Source of the DNA: Hungateiclostridiaceae bacterium UBA1305 | GTDB taxonomy: Bacteria; Bacillota; Clostridia; Acetivibrionales; DTU013 | Length of the DNA stretch: 50,164 nucleotides | NCBI GenBank assembly: GCA_002307275.1 | Contig: DBTX01000034.1 | Span: 5,032 to 55,195, forward strand | Direction of reading: 5' to 3' | Part shown: positions 43,393 through 50,164 of the stretch, piece by piece | Numbering within the stretch: the stretch's first letter is position 1 | Layout of the letters: each line of letters starts with the position of its first letter | The notes under the pieces: model-generated | The model's database searches: none | Told to the model about the DNA's origin: nothing | The model's input: only the letters and a program-made list of their open reading frames with translations | Made by a program: the position numbers and the translations under genes

Positions 43393-45669
43393 ATGGCTAA
43401 AAAAGAATACGCATCGTATCTGGTCAGTCTTGCAGATATACTTGCAGCAGAGCAGTTTCCAGGTTTTGAAGAGGCAAGGAGAACATTTTTTTCTACGGGT
43501 GATTTTAACGGGCTGAACTGGCTTGGACATCTGATTGACATGGAAGGTACGTTATATTTGTACAATAGAGATGAAAAACATCTGCATTCATGTAATAAGG
43601 CATTGTTCTTACTGTTTGAGGTACAAGATGATTTAATTTGTGAAAAGCCTGTTTTTGCCGAGAGCGGCAATACATTCATAGAAGCGGTGAAGGGTTCGGG
43701 TTTCACAAAGGATTATACTGTTATGCCGGTAATTGAAATTGCTTTTTCCTTCGGACCCGCACTCAAAACCTTATGCCGGCTCTTTAAGGCAGGTGTTTAT
43801 AATGCTGCGGAGAGAGCGCGCATCGAGAAGTTATGCATTTGTGAAATAACCTCCCTTTTCAATGAAGCGGAATGGGGTACGCACAACCGTTGTGTGCTTC
43901 GTGGAGTGATGCTTAATTGCTTCTCGGAGATGTTCCCGGAAAACGCTATGTCTGAGATGGCTGCAAACTTGTCCAAACGGCTTTTCGAACAGAATGTGGG
44001 ACGCTGGTCCATTGAGGATGCAAACGGCTACTCAGCCATATGGATTAATGCTCTGTCGGAGTATATCGTTGCAAAAGGCATATGGCATGTCTCTGTTGAT
44101 GCCGTGATGGGTTATTACGCGAATTATTTCGCTTCGCTGATTCTGCCGTGGGGAGGATTCCCGGAGTATGGAGACAGCCGCTTTGATATGGGGACGGATT
44201 CACTTCTGGCACTGTCCGCAATTGAACTGGTTGCTGCACGTCACAAGGACGGTTTTTTGAAATATGCGGCAGAGAAGATATTTAAAAATGTATCGGAAAA
44301 CAAGACGCTCGATACTGGTTTTCAAGCTACCAGAGGCTTGACCAATGCGCTTTTGTGGTCTGATGACGGTATTTCTCCGACTGAACCGGAATTTTTATCC
44401 TGTGAAGCATTATGCGATATGATCGGGAAAAAGATTGTTTACAGAAGCGGATGGGATAAATCCGCGCACTACCTGATGTTCAATTACCGTGATATTGGCC
44501 CATATGGCAGGCTTGGCCGGAAATATCTCCAGAAAACCATACCTGTACATGCAGAAAAGCCTCATCACGGGCATGCGGATGAACAATCCATAGCTGCATT
44601 GTGTGCTAATGGCGCGGTTTTCCTTCGTGACGGGGGATACCGTGACGCATTTACCACTAATGGACATTACCGCGCAGATTTTTACCATAATAGAGTGATC
44701 ATGCGAAGTGGAAGGATGTTCAAGGAAAAAGGCCTGATTGAATATGCTGAGAATATTGGGGATTATCTGCCTGTTACAACGGAAAAGCTGTATTTTGAGC
44801 GTTTTTCATTTGCCGAGGTTTCACGTACGAGGCTCAATAATCCATGTGTTGGCATGGACTGTGACAGGAGTATCATTTATCTGAAGGATGAAAGAGTATA
44901 TATTATTATAGACAGTTTAAGGGCACTTACGGAAGGACCCAGAACTACAGGCGTCCTTTATTTTGCTGAAACGCTGCAATCTGTTGCTGAAGGTGTTTAC
45001 CGGATTGAGGAGGACAGTCCTGAAGGACTTTACATGTTCAGAAAGGATAAGGATGAACTATGCGCCGGCTCAAGAGCCGGAACAGGGGCAAAACAGAGCC
45101 TGCTTGTCGCTTTTGCCGGCAGGGACCGTGCATATTCGGTGGAGGAAATCCGGCGGAACTACAGGACGGAGCAGGGACTTTCACAATATGTAAGCCGTTA
45201 CTTTAAAGAGAATGAGTTTTATAACTTTGTATCCGTGCTAATACCCGAGACCGGGAACAGTGAAGAGGAAACCACCGCAGCTAGAGCCAGGGCGGGGAAT
45301 ATTGCCGCAAGCCTCAGCCTTGTACCGGTTGAAGGCGGCAAGTGTGTATCTGTTTCACTTGCGGTTGACGGCAGCACTTATACGATTGGATTAAAGAATG
45401 ATGATTCATTTGGTATAGCGGATCTGAATGCCCGTCCGGTATACACCTATGAAGCGGGTAAAGCAGGTTACGGAGAATTTGAGACGGATGCTCTCCTGCT
45501 GGTCGGCAGGGAAAACGGTTCCGACGTACGGTATGCTCTTGTGGAGGTGACACAGGCCAATTTCCGCAAACGCAATCTATTTGCTGCAAAGCCGTATCAA
45601 AATTTGCAGATGGATTATTCCAGAAAGATGGGCGTGTGCTCCTGGGGAAGTATCGAAGGCAAGGCGTAA
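43393..45669 (+). CDS. Heparinase II/III-like polysaccharide lyase
   Basis: A 758-residue protein. ATG 43393 (MAKKEY) follows GAGAGGAAGG; the in-frame ATG at 43354 lacks a ribosome binding site. The N-terminal half is an (alpha/alpha)6 toroid, with HNRCVLRGVMLN and WSIEDANGYSAIW carrying candidate catalytic Asn/His/Tyr. The heparinase II/III beta domain is marked by KPHHGHADEQSIAALCANGAVFLRDGGYRD. Family members cleave uronic-acid polysaccharides (heparin, alginate, related glycans) by beta-elimination, giving the unsaturated ends that a GH105 enzyme removes. No signal peptide is seen, so it probably acts on imported oligosaccharides. Confidence 0.78.
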   Translation: MAKKEYASYLVSLADILAAEQFPGFEEARRTFFSTGDFNGLNWLGHLIDMEGTLYLYNRDEKHLHSCNKALFLLFEVQDDLICEKPVFAESGNTFIEAVKGSGFTKDYTVMPVIEIAFSFGPALKTLCRLFKAGVYNAAERARIEKLCICEITSLFNEAEWGTHNRCVLRGVMLNCFSEMFPENAMSEMAANLSKRLFEQNVGRWSIEDANGYSAIWINALSEYIVAKGIWHVSVDAVMGYYANYFASLILPWGGFPEYGDSRFDMGTDSLLALSAIELVAARHKDGFLKYAAEKIFKNVSENKTLDTGFQATRGLTNALLWSDDGISPTEPEFLSCEALCDMIGKKIVYRSGWDKSAHYLMFNYRDIGPYGRLGRKYLQKTIPVHAEKPHHGHADEQSIAALCANGAVFLRDGGYRDAFTTNGHYRADFYHNRVIMRSGRMFKEKGLIEYAENIGDYLPVTTEKLYFERFSFAEVSRTRLNNPCVGMDCDRSIIYLKDERVYIIIDSLRALTEGPRTTGVLYFAETLQSVAEGVYRIEEDSPEGLYMFRKDKDELCAGSRAGTGAKQSLLVAFAGRDRAYSVEEIRRNYRTEQGLSQYVSRYFKENEFYNFVSVLIPETGNSEEETTAARARAGNIAASLSLVPVEGGKCVSVSLAVDGSTYTIGLKNDDSFGIADLNARPVYTYEAGKAGYGEFETDALLLVGRENGSDVRYALVEVTQANFRKRNLFAAKPYQNLQMDYSRKMGVCSWGSIEGKA

Positions 45670-45805
45670 AATGATTTAAGTGCTGCATTAAGTCTCCGTG
45701 TAGTAAGGGGAAAATCTGCTTATCATTCCAATCTGGGAGTACATGTTTTTTTAGGTAAATCTGCGAACTGCTAAAAGATGAGAAAGAATTGGAAATGGAG
45801 ATAGA

Positions 45806-46960
45806 ATGATGAATTCCAAAGAAAGAGTGAAAAGGACAATAAACATGAAAACTCCTGATCAAATTCCTTACGGCGAATTCAGTATTGATTTTGATACAGT
45901 TGAAAAAATACTTGGGCATGAAACATATCTAAGAGCTAAAGCCAAAAGCCAGATTGCCTTCTGGGAAGGACGGCGTGATGAAGTAGTGCAAAGCTGGAAG
46001 GAGGATACGGTCCAGTTGTTCGGCAAGCTCGATTGCATTGATATCGTTAATTTATCCGCTATGGCATCCTCCATTGTTCCACCTGCAAATTATCAGCCTG
46101 ATTCTCCGAAAAAAATTGATCCCAGTACCTGGATCGACGCTGATGGAAGAGTATATAAATATTCGGACACCACCCAGGACATTACAATGATTAACGACCC
46201 GAACACCTGGAACTATGAATACAATCTGGAAGACTATGTTGAAGAAAAAGAAATTTGCAAACCGGATGATTCTATTTTTGAAGTCGTAGATTATGTAATA
46301 GAGAAACTTGGTAGTGACAAGTTCATTCTGGGACCTTCCGGAGAAGAAACCGGCATGCTGTTTCTGGGTGGGATGGAAAGGGGATTGACGGAATATATAT
46401 CCAATCCCGGGGTTGTAAAAGCTGCTATTAAGCAAGCAGTACATGAAGCGAACCAAAACGATTTTTTTTATGTCAGGAAGGGTACCGATGGCGTTTTCTG
46501 GGGTCAGGACTTTTCATATAAATCCGGCCCCATGATGTCTCCGCAGATGTTTGAAGAGTTTGTATTTCCGGCATTAAAGGAAAGAGCCGGACATATACAC
46601 AACCACTTTAATTTACCGGTATTCAAGCATGCATGCGGAAATAACTGGAAAATTATGGATATGTTTGTGGAAATTGGATTTGATTGTTATCAATCCATTC
46701 AAGCATCTGCCGGCATGGATATGAAAGAAGTGAAGGATAAATATGGAAAAAAATTGTGCTTATGGGGAGGAGTTCTTGTTGAGCATCTTGTCAGCGGTAC
46801 AAGGGAAGATATCAAAAAGGATGTGAGATATGCAGTTGAGTCTGCCGCCGCAGGAGGAGGTTATATTATGGGAGCAAGCCACTCCATAGCTGTCGGTTGC
46901 AAATATGATAATTATATGACCATGCTGGATGAGTTTGACAGACTTAAATTCTGTTATTAG
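45806..46960 (+). CDS. URO-D-fold methyltransferase-like protein (MtaA/MtbA-like zinc motif)
   Basis: A 384-residue protein; ATG 45806/45809 follow GGAGAT. It belongs to the uroporphyrinogen decarboxylase superfamily and, unlike the 38313 paralogue, keeps the HxC pair of methylcobamide methyltransferases (FKHACGNNWKIMDMF) and a late Cys (AVGCKYDN). Other family marks are FILGPSGEETGMLFLGG, FYVRKGTDGVFWGQDFSYKSGPMMSP, LWGGVLVEHLVS and GGYIMGASHSI. Zinc-bound thiols of this group normally accept or donate methyl groups. No corrinoid protein is encoded nearby. A role in demethylating methylated sugars of the substrate is a guess. Its stop codon touches copy B of the araC-galT control region. Confidence 0.72.
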   Translation: MMNSKERVKRTINMKTPDQIPYGEFSIDFDTVEKILGHETYLRAKAKSQIAFWEGRRDEVVQSWKEDTVQLFGKLDCIDIVNLSAMASSIVPPANYQPDSPKKIDPSTWIDADGRVYKYSDTTQDITMINDPNTWNYEYNLEDYVEEKEICKPDDSIFEVVDYVIEKLGSDKFILGPSGEETGMLFLGGMERGLTEYISNPGVVKAAIKQAVHEANQNDFFYVRKGTDGVFWGQDFSYKSGPMMSPQMFEEFVFPALKERAGHIHNHFNLPVFKHACGNNWKIMDMFVEIGFDCYQSIQASAGMDMKEVKDKYGKKLCLWGGVLVEHLVSGTREDIKKDVRYAVESAAAGGGYIMGASHSIAVGCKYDNYMTMLDEFDRLKFCY

Positions 46961-46961
46961 T

Positions 46962-47235
46962 CTACCTTGTGCAATTTTTGAACAGGATCCACTTCTGATG
47001 CGACTTTGATTGCTGTATTTTTGCGGAAAACCAACGACTTGCTATTGACTGCTTTTTGAAACGGGCCATCCTACCATGGTATAATGATGTATGCGTCGAC
47101 GTTCATACAACATTATACCATGTATTATTAACATCGGGCTATTTACTTTGTTACTGGACAGTGTAATATAATCATATAAGAGAAAACATAAAGCATATAG
47201 CATATCAAAAAATGATTGTTGCAGAAACAGTACGG
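46962..47235. repeat. araC-galT type intergenic region, copy B, with 48-bp palindrome
   Basis: Begins with CTACCTTGTGCAAT (46962), a relic of the araC leader seen at 26892, and ends with the galT leader (ACAGTACGGAGGAAGG). Bases 47104-47197 align with 26932-27027 (identical in CATACAACATTATACCATG, GGCTATTTACTTTG and ACATAAAGCATA). Copy B also has about 115 bp not found in copy A (46988-47103), including the left arm of a palindrome. Confidence 0.75.
47056..47122 (+). promoter_or_regulatory. galT promoter region with near-perfect 19-bp-arm palindrome
   Basis: TTGAAA (47056-47061), 18-bp spacer, TATAAT (47080-47085). The -10 lies in the left arm (47075-47093) of a palindrome whose right arm is CATACAACATTATACCATG (47104-47122), with one mismatch in 19 and CGTCGACG in the centre. 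The right arm carries an equal TATAAT on the minus strand, so two promoters face each other. A second, weaker -10 for galT is TATAAT at 47167-47172. Confidence 0.6.
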
Positions 47236-47246
47236 AGGAAGGTTTT

Positions 47247-48227
47247 ATGGCTGAATTACGCTGGCATCCATTGATCAAGGACTGGGTGATGATTGCATCG
47301 CACAGGCAGAACAGACCGCAGATGCCCAAGGATTGGTGCCCTTTTTGCCCTGGTTCAGGGAAAGTGCCTGACAATTATGAGGTTTACAAATACGATAACG
47401 ATTTTCCCGCTCTCTCGCAAAACCCGCCGGTTCCTGATGATGTACCGACAGACCTGTACAGGATGTCCGAAGCTTATGGCAAGTGTGAGGTAATTCTTTA
47501 TTCTCCCGACCACACCTCTTCGTTTTATCAGTTCTCGACGGAGCATATCCTCAAAATCATCGACCTCTGGACTGAACGATTCGTGGAACTGCGGAAGGAT
47601 GAGAAGATAAAGTACATCTTCATTTTTGAGAACAGGGGAGACCTGGTAGGTGTAACAATGCCGCATCCTCATGGGCAGATTTACGGTTACTCCTACATAC
47701 CGAAAAAGCTGGAATTGGAACTGGGATCCTGCAGTGAGTATCACGAGGCCAATGGAACGTGTCTGATCTGTGACATGTATAAGGATGAAAAAAAATACGG
47801 CGACAGGGTGATATTTGAAAATGAGGACTTTCTGGTTTTTTTGCCTTTTTTCAGCGAATATCCCTATGGAATGTACATTGTCAGCAGGAATCACAAACAG
47901 AATCTCACCCAGTTCAACGGAAGGGAAAGGCTGAATCTGGCTAAAGCACTGAAGGAAACTACCGGAACACTGGATGCGCTGTTCGGGGAAGTAATGCCCT
48001 ACATGATGTGTATGCATCAGGAACCGGTCAACAGCGGCGATGTCAGTGAATATTACCATTTTCACATAGAATTTTTCCCGCCAAAGCGTTCAGCTGACAA
48101 GCAGAAGTTCAATGCCTCCAGCGAAACGGGTGCATGGGCGCATGCCAACCCTACAAAACCGGAGGAGAAGGCGGAGGAGTTGCGCCAGGCTTATAAGAGG
48201 TTTATGGAAAGCAGTGCAGGAAAATAG
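47247..48227 (+). CDS. galT: Galactose-1-phosphate uridylyltransferase
   Basis: A 326-residue Leloir-pathway enzyme that exchanges galactose-1-phosphate with UDP-glucose. The start ATG 47247 follows GGAGGAAGG. The active-site motif HPHGQ with the uridylylated His is at residues 140-144 (MPHPHGQIYGY); CPFCPG (31-36) is the metal-site pair, and EYYHFHIEF contains the late histidines. The length is on the short side, as usual for the GalT1 branch of Firmicutes/Thermotogae. galK follows 140 bp later in the same direction; the gap holds no terminator. Confidence 0.93.
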   Translation: MAELRWHPLIKDWVMIASHRQNRPQMPKDWCPFCPGSGKVPDNYEVYKYDNDFPALSQNPPVPDDVPTDLYRMSEAYGKCEVILYSPDHTSSFYQFSTEHILKIIDLWTERFVELRKDEKIKYIFIFENRGDLVGVTMPHPHGQIYGYSYIPKKLELELGSCSEYHEANGTCLICDMYKDEKKYGDRVIFENEDFLVFLPFFSEYPYGMYIVSRNHKQNLTQFNGRERLNLAKALKETTGTLDALFGEVMPYMMCMHQEPVNSGDVSEYYHFHIEFFPPKRSADKQKFNASSETGAWAHANPTKPEEKAEELRQAYKRFMESSAGK

Positions 48228-48367
48228 TGCTGTAATGTGAATATACCTGGGCAGATAAAAATGATGCGGCTCCTATGTGCTGCAAAGTGAATCTGTATTG
48301 TAATGAATATATTTCGGGTAAATGATAGAGCAGGATGAAAACAAGTTTGAAATAAGAGAGGTTTCTT

Positions 48368-49558
48368 ATGAATATTTCAGAATTGAAAAGGAAATTTATT
48401 GAAATTTATCAAGGAGAAGAGGATGGAATACGGGTATTTACCTCACCTGGCCGTGTAAACCTTATCGGAGAACATACGGATTATAACGGAGGTTATGTAT
48501 TTCCGGCTGCACTGACGCTTGGCTCAACTGTCATTGCCAGGCCGAGGGAGGACAGGAAAATGAGACTGATCGCGACGGATCTGGGCATTCAGGTCGAAGG
48601 CTCTCTCGATCATCTGGAAGAGTACAAGTCCTTGAAATGGGGCAACTATCAGCTGGGAGTGGCGGATGAACTGCAGAAAGCAGGATATGAACTGACAGGC
48701 TGTGATCTGCTGTACCATGATACGGTTCCGCTCGGAGCCGGTCTGTCATCTTCGGCGGCAATTGAAGTAGCCACAGCCATCGCACTTGTCTCTCTTGGCA
48801 ATAGCGCAAACGGGCTGATGCAGCCGCTTGACATGGTGAAAATGGCGATGATCTGCCAGAAAGCGGAGAACCGCTATGTAGGGGTCAACTGCGGCATCAT
48901 GGATCAGTTCTCCTCGGCCATGGGCAAAGCTGATCATGCGATTTTCCTGAACTGCAGGGACCTGAGCTTCATGCATGTTCCATTGAACCTGCATGGCTAC
49001 AGGATCATTATTGTAAATTCGAATAAGAAGAGAGGCCTTGCAGATTCGAAATATAATGAGAGAAGAAGCCAGTGTGAACAGGCTTTAGATATATTGAAGC
49101 GGTTCATTCCTGATGCAACGTGCCTGGGCGAGATATCACAGGAACAGTTTAACCGGTTCAGGCATGAGATCCATGATGAACTGGTGAGGAACAGAGCGGA
49201 GCATGTCATTACCGAGGATGACAGGGTTCTGAAATCTGTTGAGGCTTTAAAAAACGATAATATGGCGCTATTTGGGAAATACATGATCCAATCGCATGCT
49301 TCAATGCGGGATTTGTTTGAGATAACCTGTGTTGAGCTTGATGTATTGGTAGAGGAAGCGTTAAAAATTGAAGGCGTTGCCGGTTCGAGAATGACAGGAG
49401 GGGGTTTTGGCGGCTGTTCGGTAAGCATAGTACGGGAGGAAGCGGTCCAAAACTTCATTGATGAGGTTGGAAAGGGCTATACGGCCAGGACAGGGCTGAC
49501 ACCTTCATTCTATATATCGGATATTGGAGATGGGGGCAGGGAGATTATGGATATTTAA
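48368..49558 (+). CDS. galK: Galactokinase
   Basis: A 396-residue GHMP kinase; ATG 48368 follows GAGAGG. The galactose-binding signature GRVNLIGEHTDYNGGYVFP (residues 28-46), the ATP loop PLGAGLSSSAAIEVATA (about 121-137) and the C-terminal SRMTGGGFGGCSVSI are all intact. It phosphorylates galactose at C1 and hands it to GalT. Together with galT this supports use of galactose from plant side chains. UDP-glucose 4-epimerase (galE) is not in the window. Confidence 0.95.
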   Translation: MNISELKRKFIEIYQGEEDGIRVFTSPGRVNLIGEHTDYNGGYVFPAALTLGSTVIARPREDRKMRLIATDLGIQVEGSLDHLEEYKSLKWGNYQLGVADELQKAGYELTGCDLLYHDTVPLGAGLSSSAAIEVATAIALVSLGNSANGLMQPLDMVKMAMICQKAENRYVGVNCGIMDQFSSAMGKADHAIFLNCRDLSFMHVPLNLHGYRIIIVNSNKKRGLADSKYNERRSQCEQALDILKRFIPDATCLGEISQEQFNRFRHEIHDELVRNRAEHVITEDDRVLKSVEALKNDNMALFGKYMIQSHASMRDLFEITCVELDVLVEEALKIEGVAGSRMTGGGFGGCSVSIVREEAVQNFIDEVGKGYTARTGLTPSFYISDIGDGGREIMDI

Positions 49559-49594
49559 TTCATGATAAACTTGCGAAATGTCATAAATTTTTTG

Positions 49595-49646
49595 AAAGAC
49601 TGCGAGGATTGAAAGATGACATATCAGTCCGCCCGGTCTTTTTTTT
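49595..49646 (+). terminator. Rho-independent terminator after galK
   Basis: AAAGAC (49595-49600) pairs with GTCTTT (49636-49641), with an inner GGATTG/CAGTCC stem, followed by eight T residues. It lies about 40 bases after the galK stop. Confidence 0.7.
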
Positions 49647-49767
49647 CTGTTCCGTGTATGATAGAATTCATATGCTTGAAATATTTTCAATACATATGGC
49701 AAGACTGAATTACGGAATATTCTAAATGGCGGATCGAACGCCATTTTGGCTTTTGGAGGATGTTGCA

Positions 49768-50164
49768 ATGCTTTTGGCTGAAGATTGGAAGGATTATGAA
49801 CTGATAGATACCGGCGGCGGTGAGAAGCTCGAACGCTGGGGGAGTTATACGCTGCGAAGGCCCGATCCGCAGGCAATCTGGCCGGTGATGGGGAATGAGA
49901 AGGCCTGGGCAGGCGCTGATGCGCATTATCACAGGAGCAGCAGCGGGGGCGGCAATTGGGAATATATGAAGAAGCTGCCGCCACAGTGGACGATCAGGCA
50001 CGGCGAACTGGAATTCCATGTGGAACCCACAGGCTTCAAGCATACGGGTATTTTCCCTGAACAGGCTGTGAATTGGAATTGGATGGAAGATAAAATAAAA
50101 GCGGCCGGAAGGGAAATAAAGGTTCTTAATTTGTTTGCATACACTGGCGGCGCAACAGTTGCTG
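49768..50164 (+). CDS. Class I SAM-dependent (rRNA) methyltransferase, 3' truncated by window
   Basis: ATG 49768 has TTGGAGGA at 49753-49760. The frame is open to the end of the window (132 residues). The N-terminal part (ELIDTGGGEKLERWGSYTLRRPDPQAIWP) and HVEPTGFKHTGIFPEQAVNW precede the SAM-binding motif I, VLNLFAYTGGATVA. This matches the YwbD/RlmI/RlmK-related methyltransferases that modify 23S rRNA or a related RNA. The gene is separated from galK by a terminator and forms a new transcription unit. Confidence 0.8.
   Translation, partial: MLLAEDWKDYELIDTGGGEKLERWGSYTLRRPDPQAIWPVMGNEKAWAGADAHYHRSSSGGGNWEYMKKLPPQWTIRHGELEFHVEPTGFKHTGIFPEQAVNWNWMEDKIKAAGREIKVLNLFAYTGGATVA

Noticed and set aside
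48228..48367. Tandem repeat between galT and galK (TGCTGTAATGTGAAT / TGCTGCAAAGTGAAT)
   Set aside because: Only two to three loose matches without a fixed period; too weak to list as a repeat.
49669..49698. Imperfect 30-bp dyad with CATATG ends before the methyltransferase gene
   Set aside because: CATATG and TTGAAA/TTTCAA words are common in AT-rich DNA and the inner arms are out of register. Not enough for an operator call.

Overview
The window looks like chromosomal DNA of a plant-fibre-degrading, Gram-positive clostridium (Clostridia, Ruminiclostridium/Lachnospiraceae type). The clues are strong GGAGG ribosome binding sites, sigma-A style promoters, cellulose-binding CBM3 modules with FN3 repeats, a c-di-GMP-II riboswitch, YesN-type membrane AraC regulators and CUT1 sugar transporters. 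The genus is inference; there is no rRNA or tRNA in the window.

Region 1 (1-2750): the 3' end of an FGGY sugar kinase directly followed by a class 3 aldehyde dehydrogenase, then a small membrane protein on the minus strand. Region 2 (2760-23080): a promoter with AATACATT dyads and a c-di-GMP-II riboswitch precede a co-directional set of six genes: two exported FN3 proteins (one with two CBM3 modules) that share a cohesin-like C-terminal domain, two exported helical proteins, a 3396-residue Sec-exported RHS/YD-repeat protein with a polymorphic C-terminal toxin, and an Imm7-type immunity protein. I read this as a c-di-GMP-switched surface adhesion and contact-toxin locus, and it is the best candidate here for an undescribed system.

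Region 3 (23080-26060): a recombination scar with two IS110 transposase fragments, an IS110 leader that may encode a bridge RNA, duplicated hairpin-rich 87-bp blocks, and a PIN-domain toxin gene overlapping a 51-codon partner gene. Region 4 (26069-46960): a carbohydrate island with an AraC regulator, ROK repressor, ROK kinase, SIS isomerase, Gfo/Idh/MocA oxidoreductase, an unrecognised 592-residue probable carbohydrate enzyme, a GH105 hydrolase, a CUT1 importer (two permeases and a lipoprotein, no ATPase), two URO-D-fold proteins, a membrane AraC regulator and two (alpha/alpha)6-type proteins, one heparinase II/III-like. It fits uptake and breakdown of uronic-acid oligosaccharides. Region 5 (46962-49560): galT and galK. 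Region 6: a terminator and the start of an rRNA methyltransferase gene.

The araC-galT style intergenic region occurs twice, at about 26892-27040 and 46962-47235, in the same orientation, and brackets the 20-kb island. This suggests the island was inserted between araC and galTK with duplication of their shared control region. Short-period degenerate tandem repeats (16 bp) fill two intergenic gaps.
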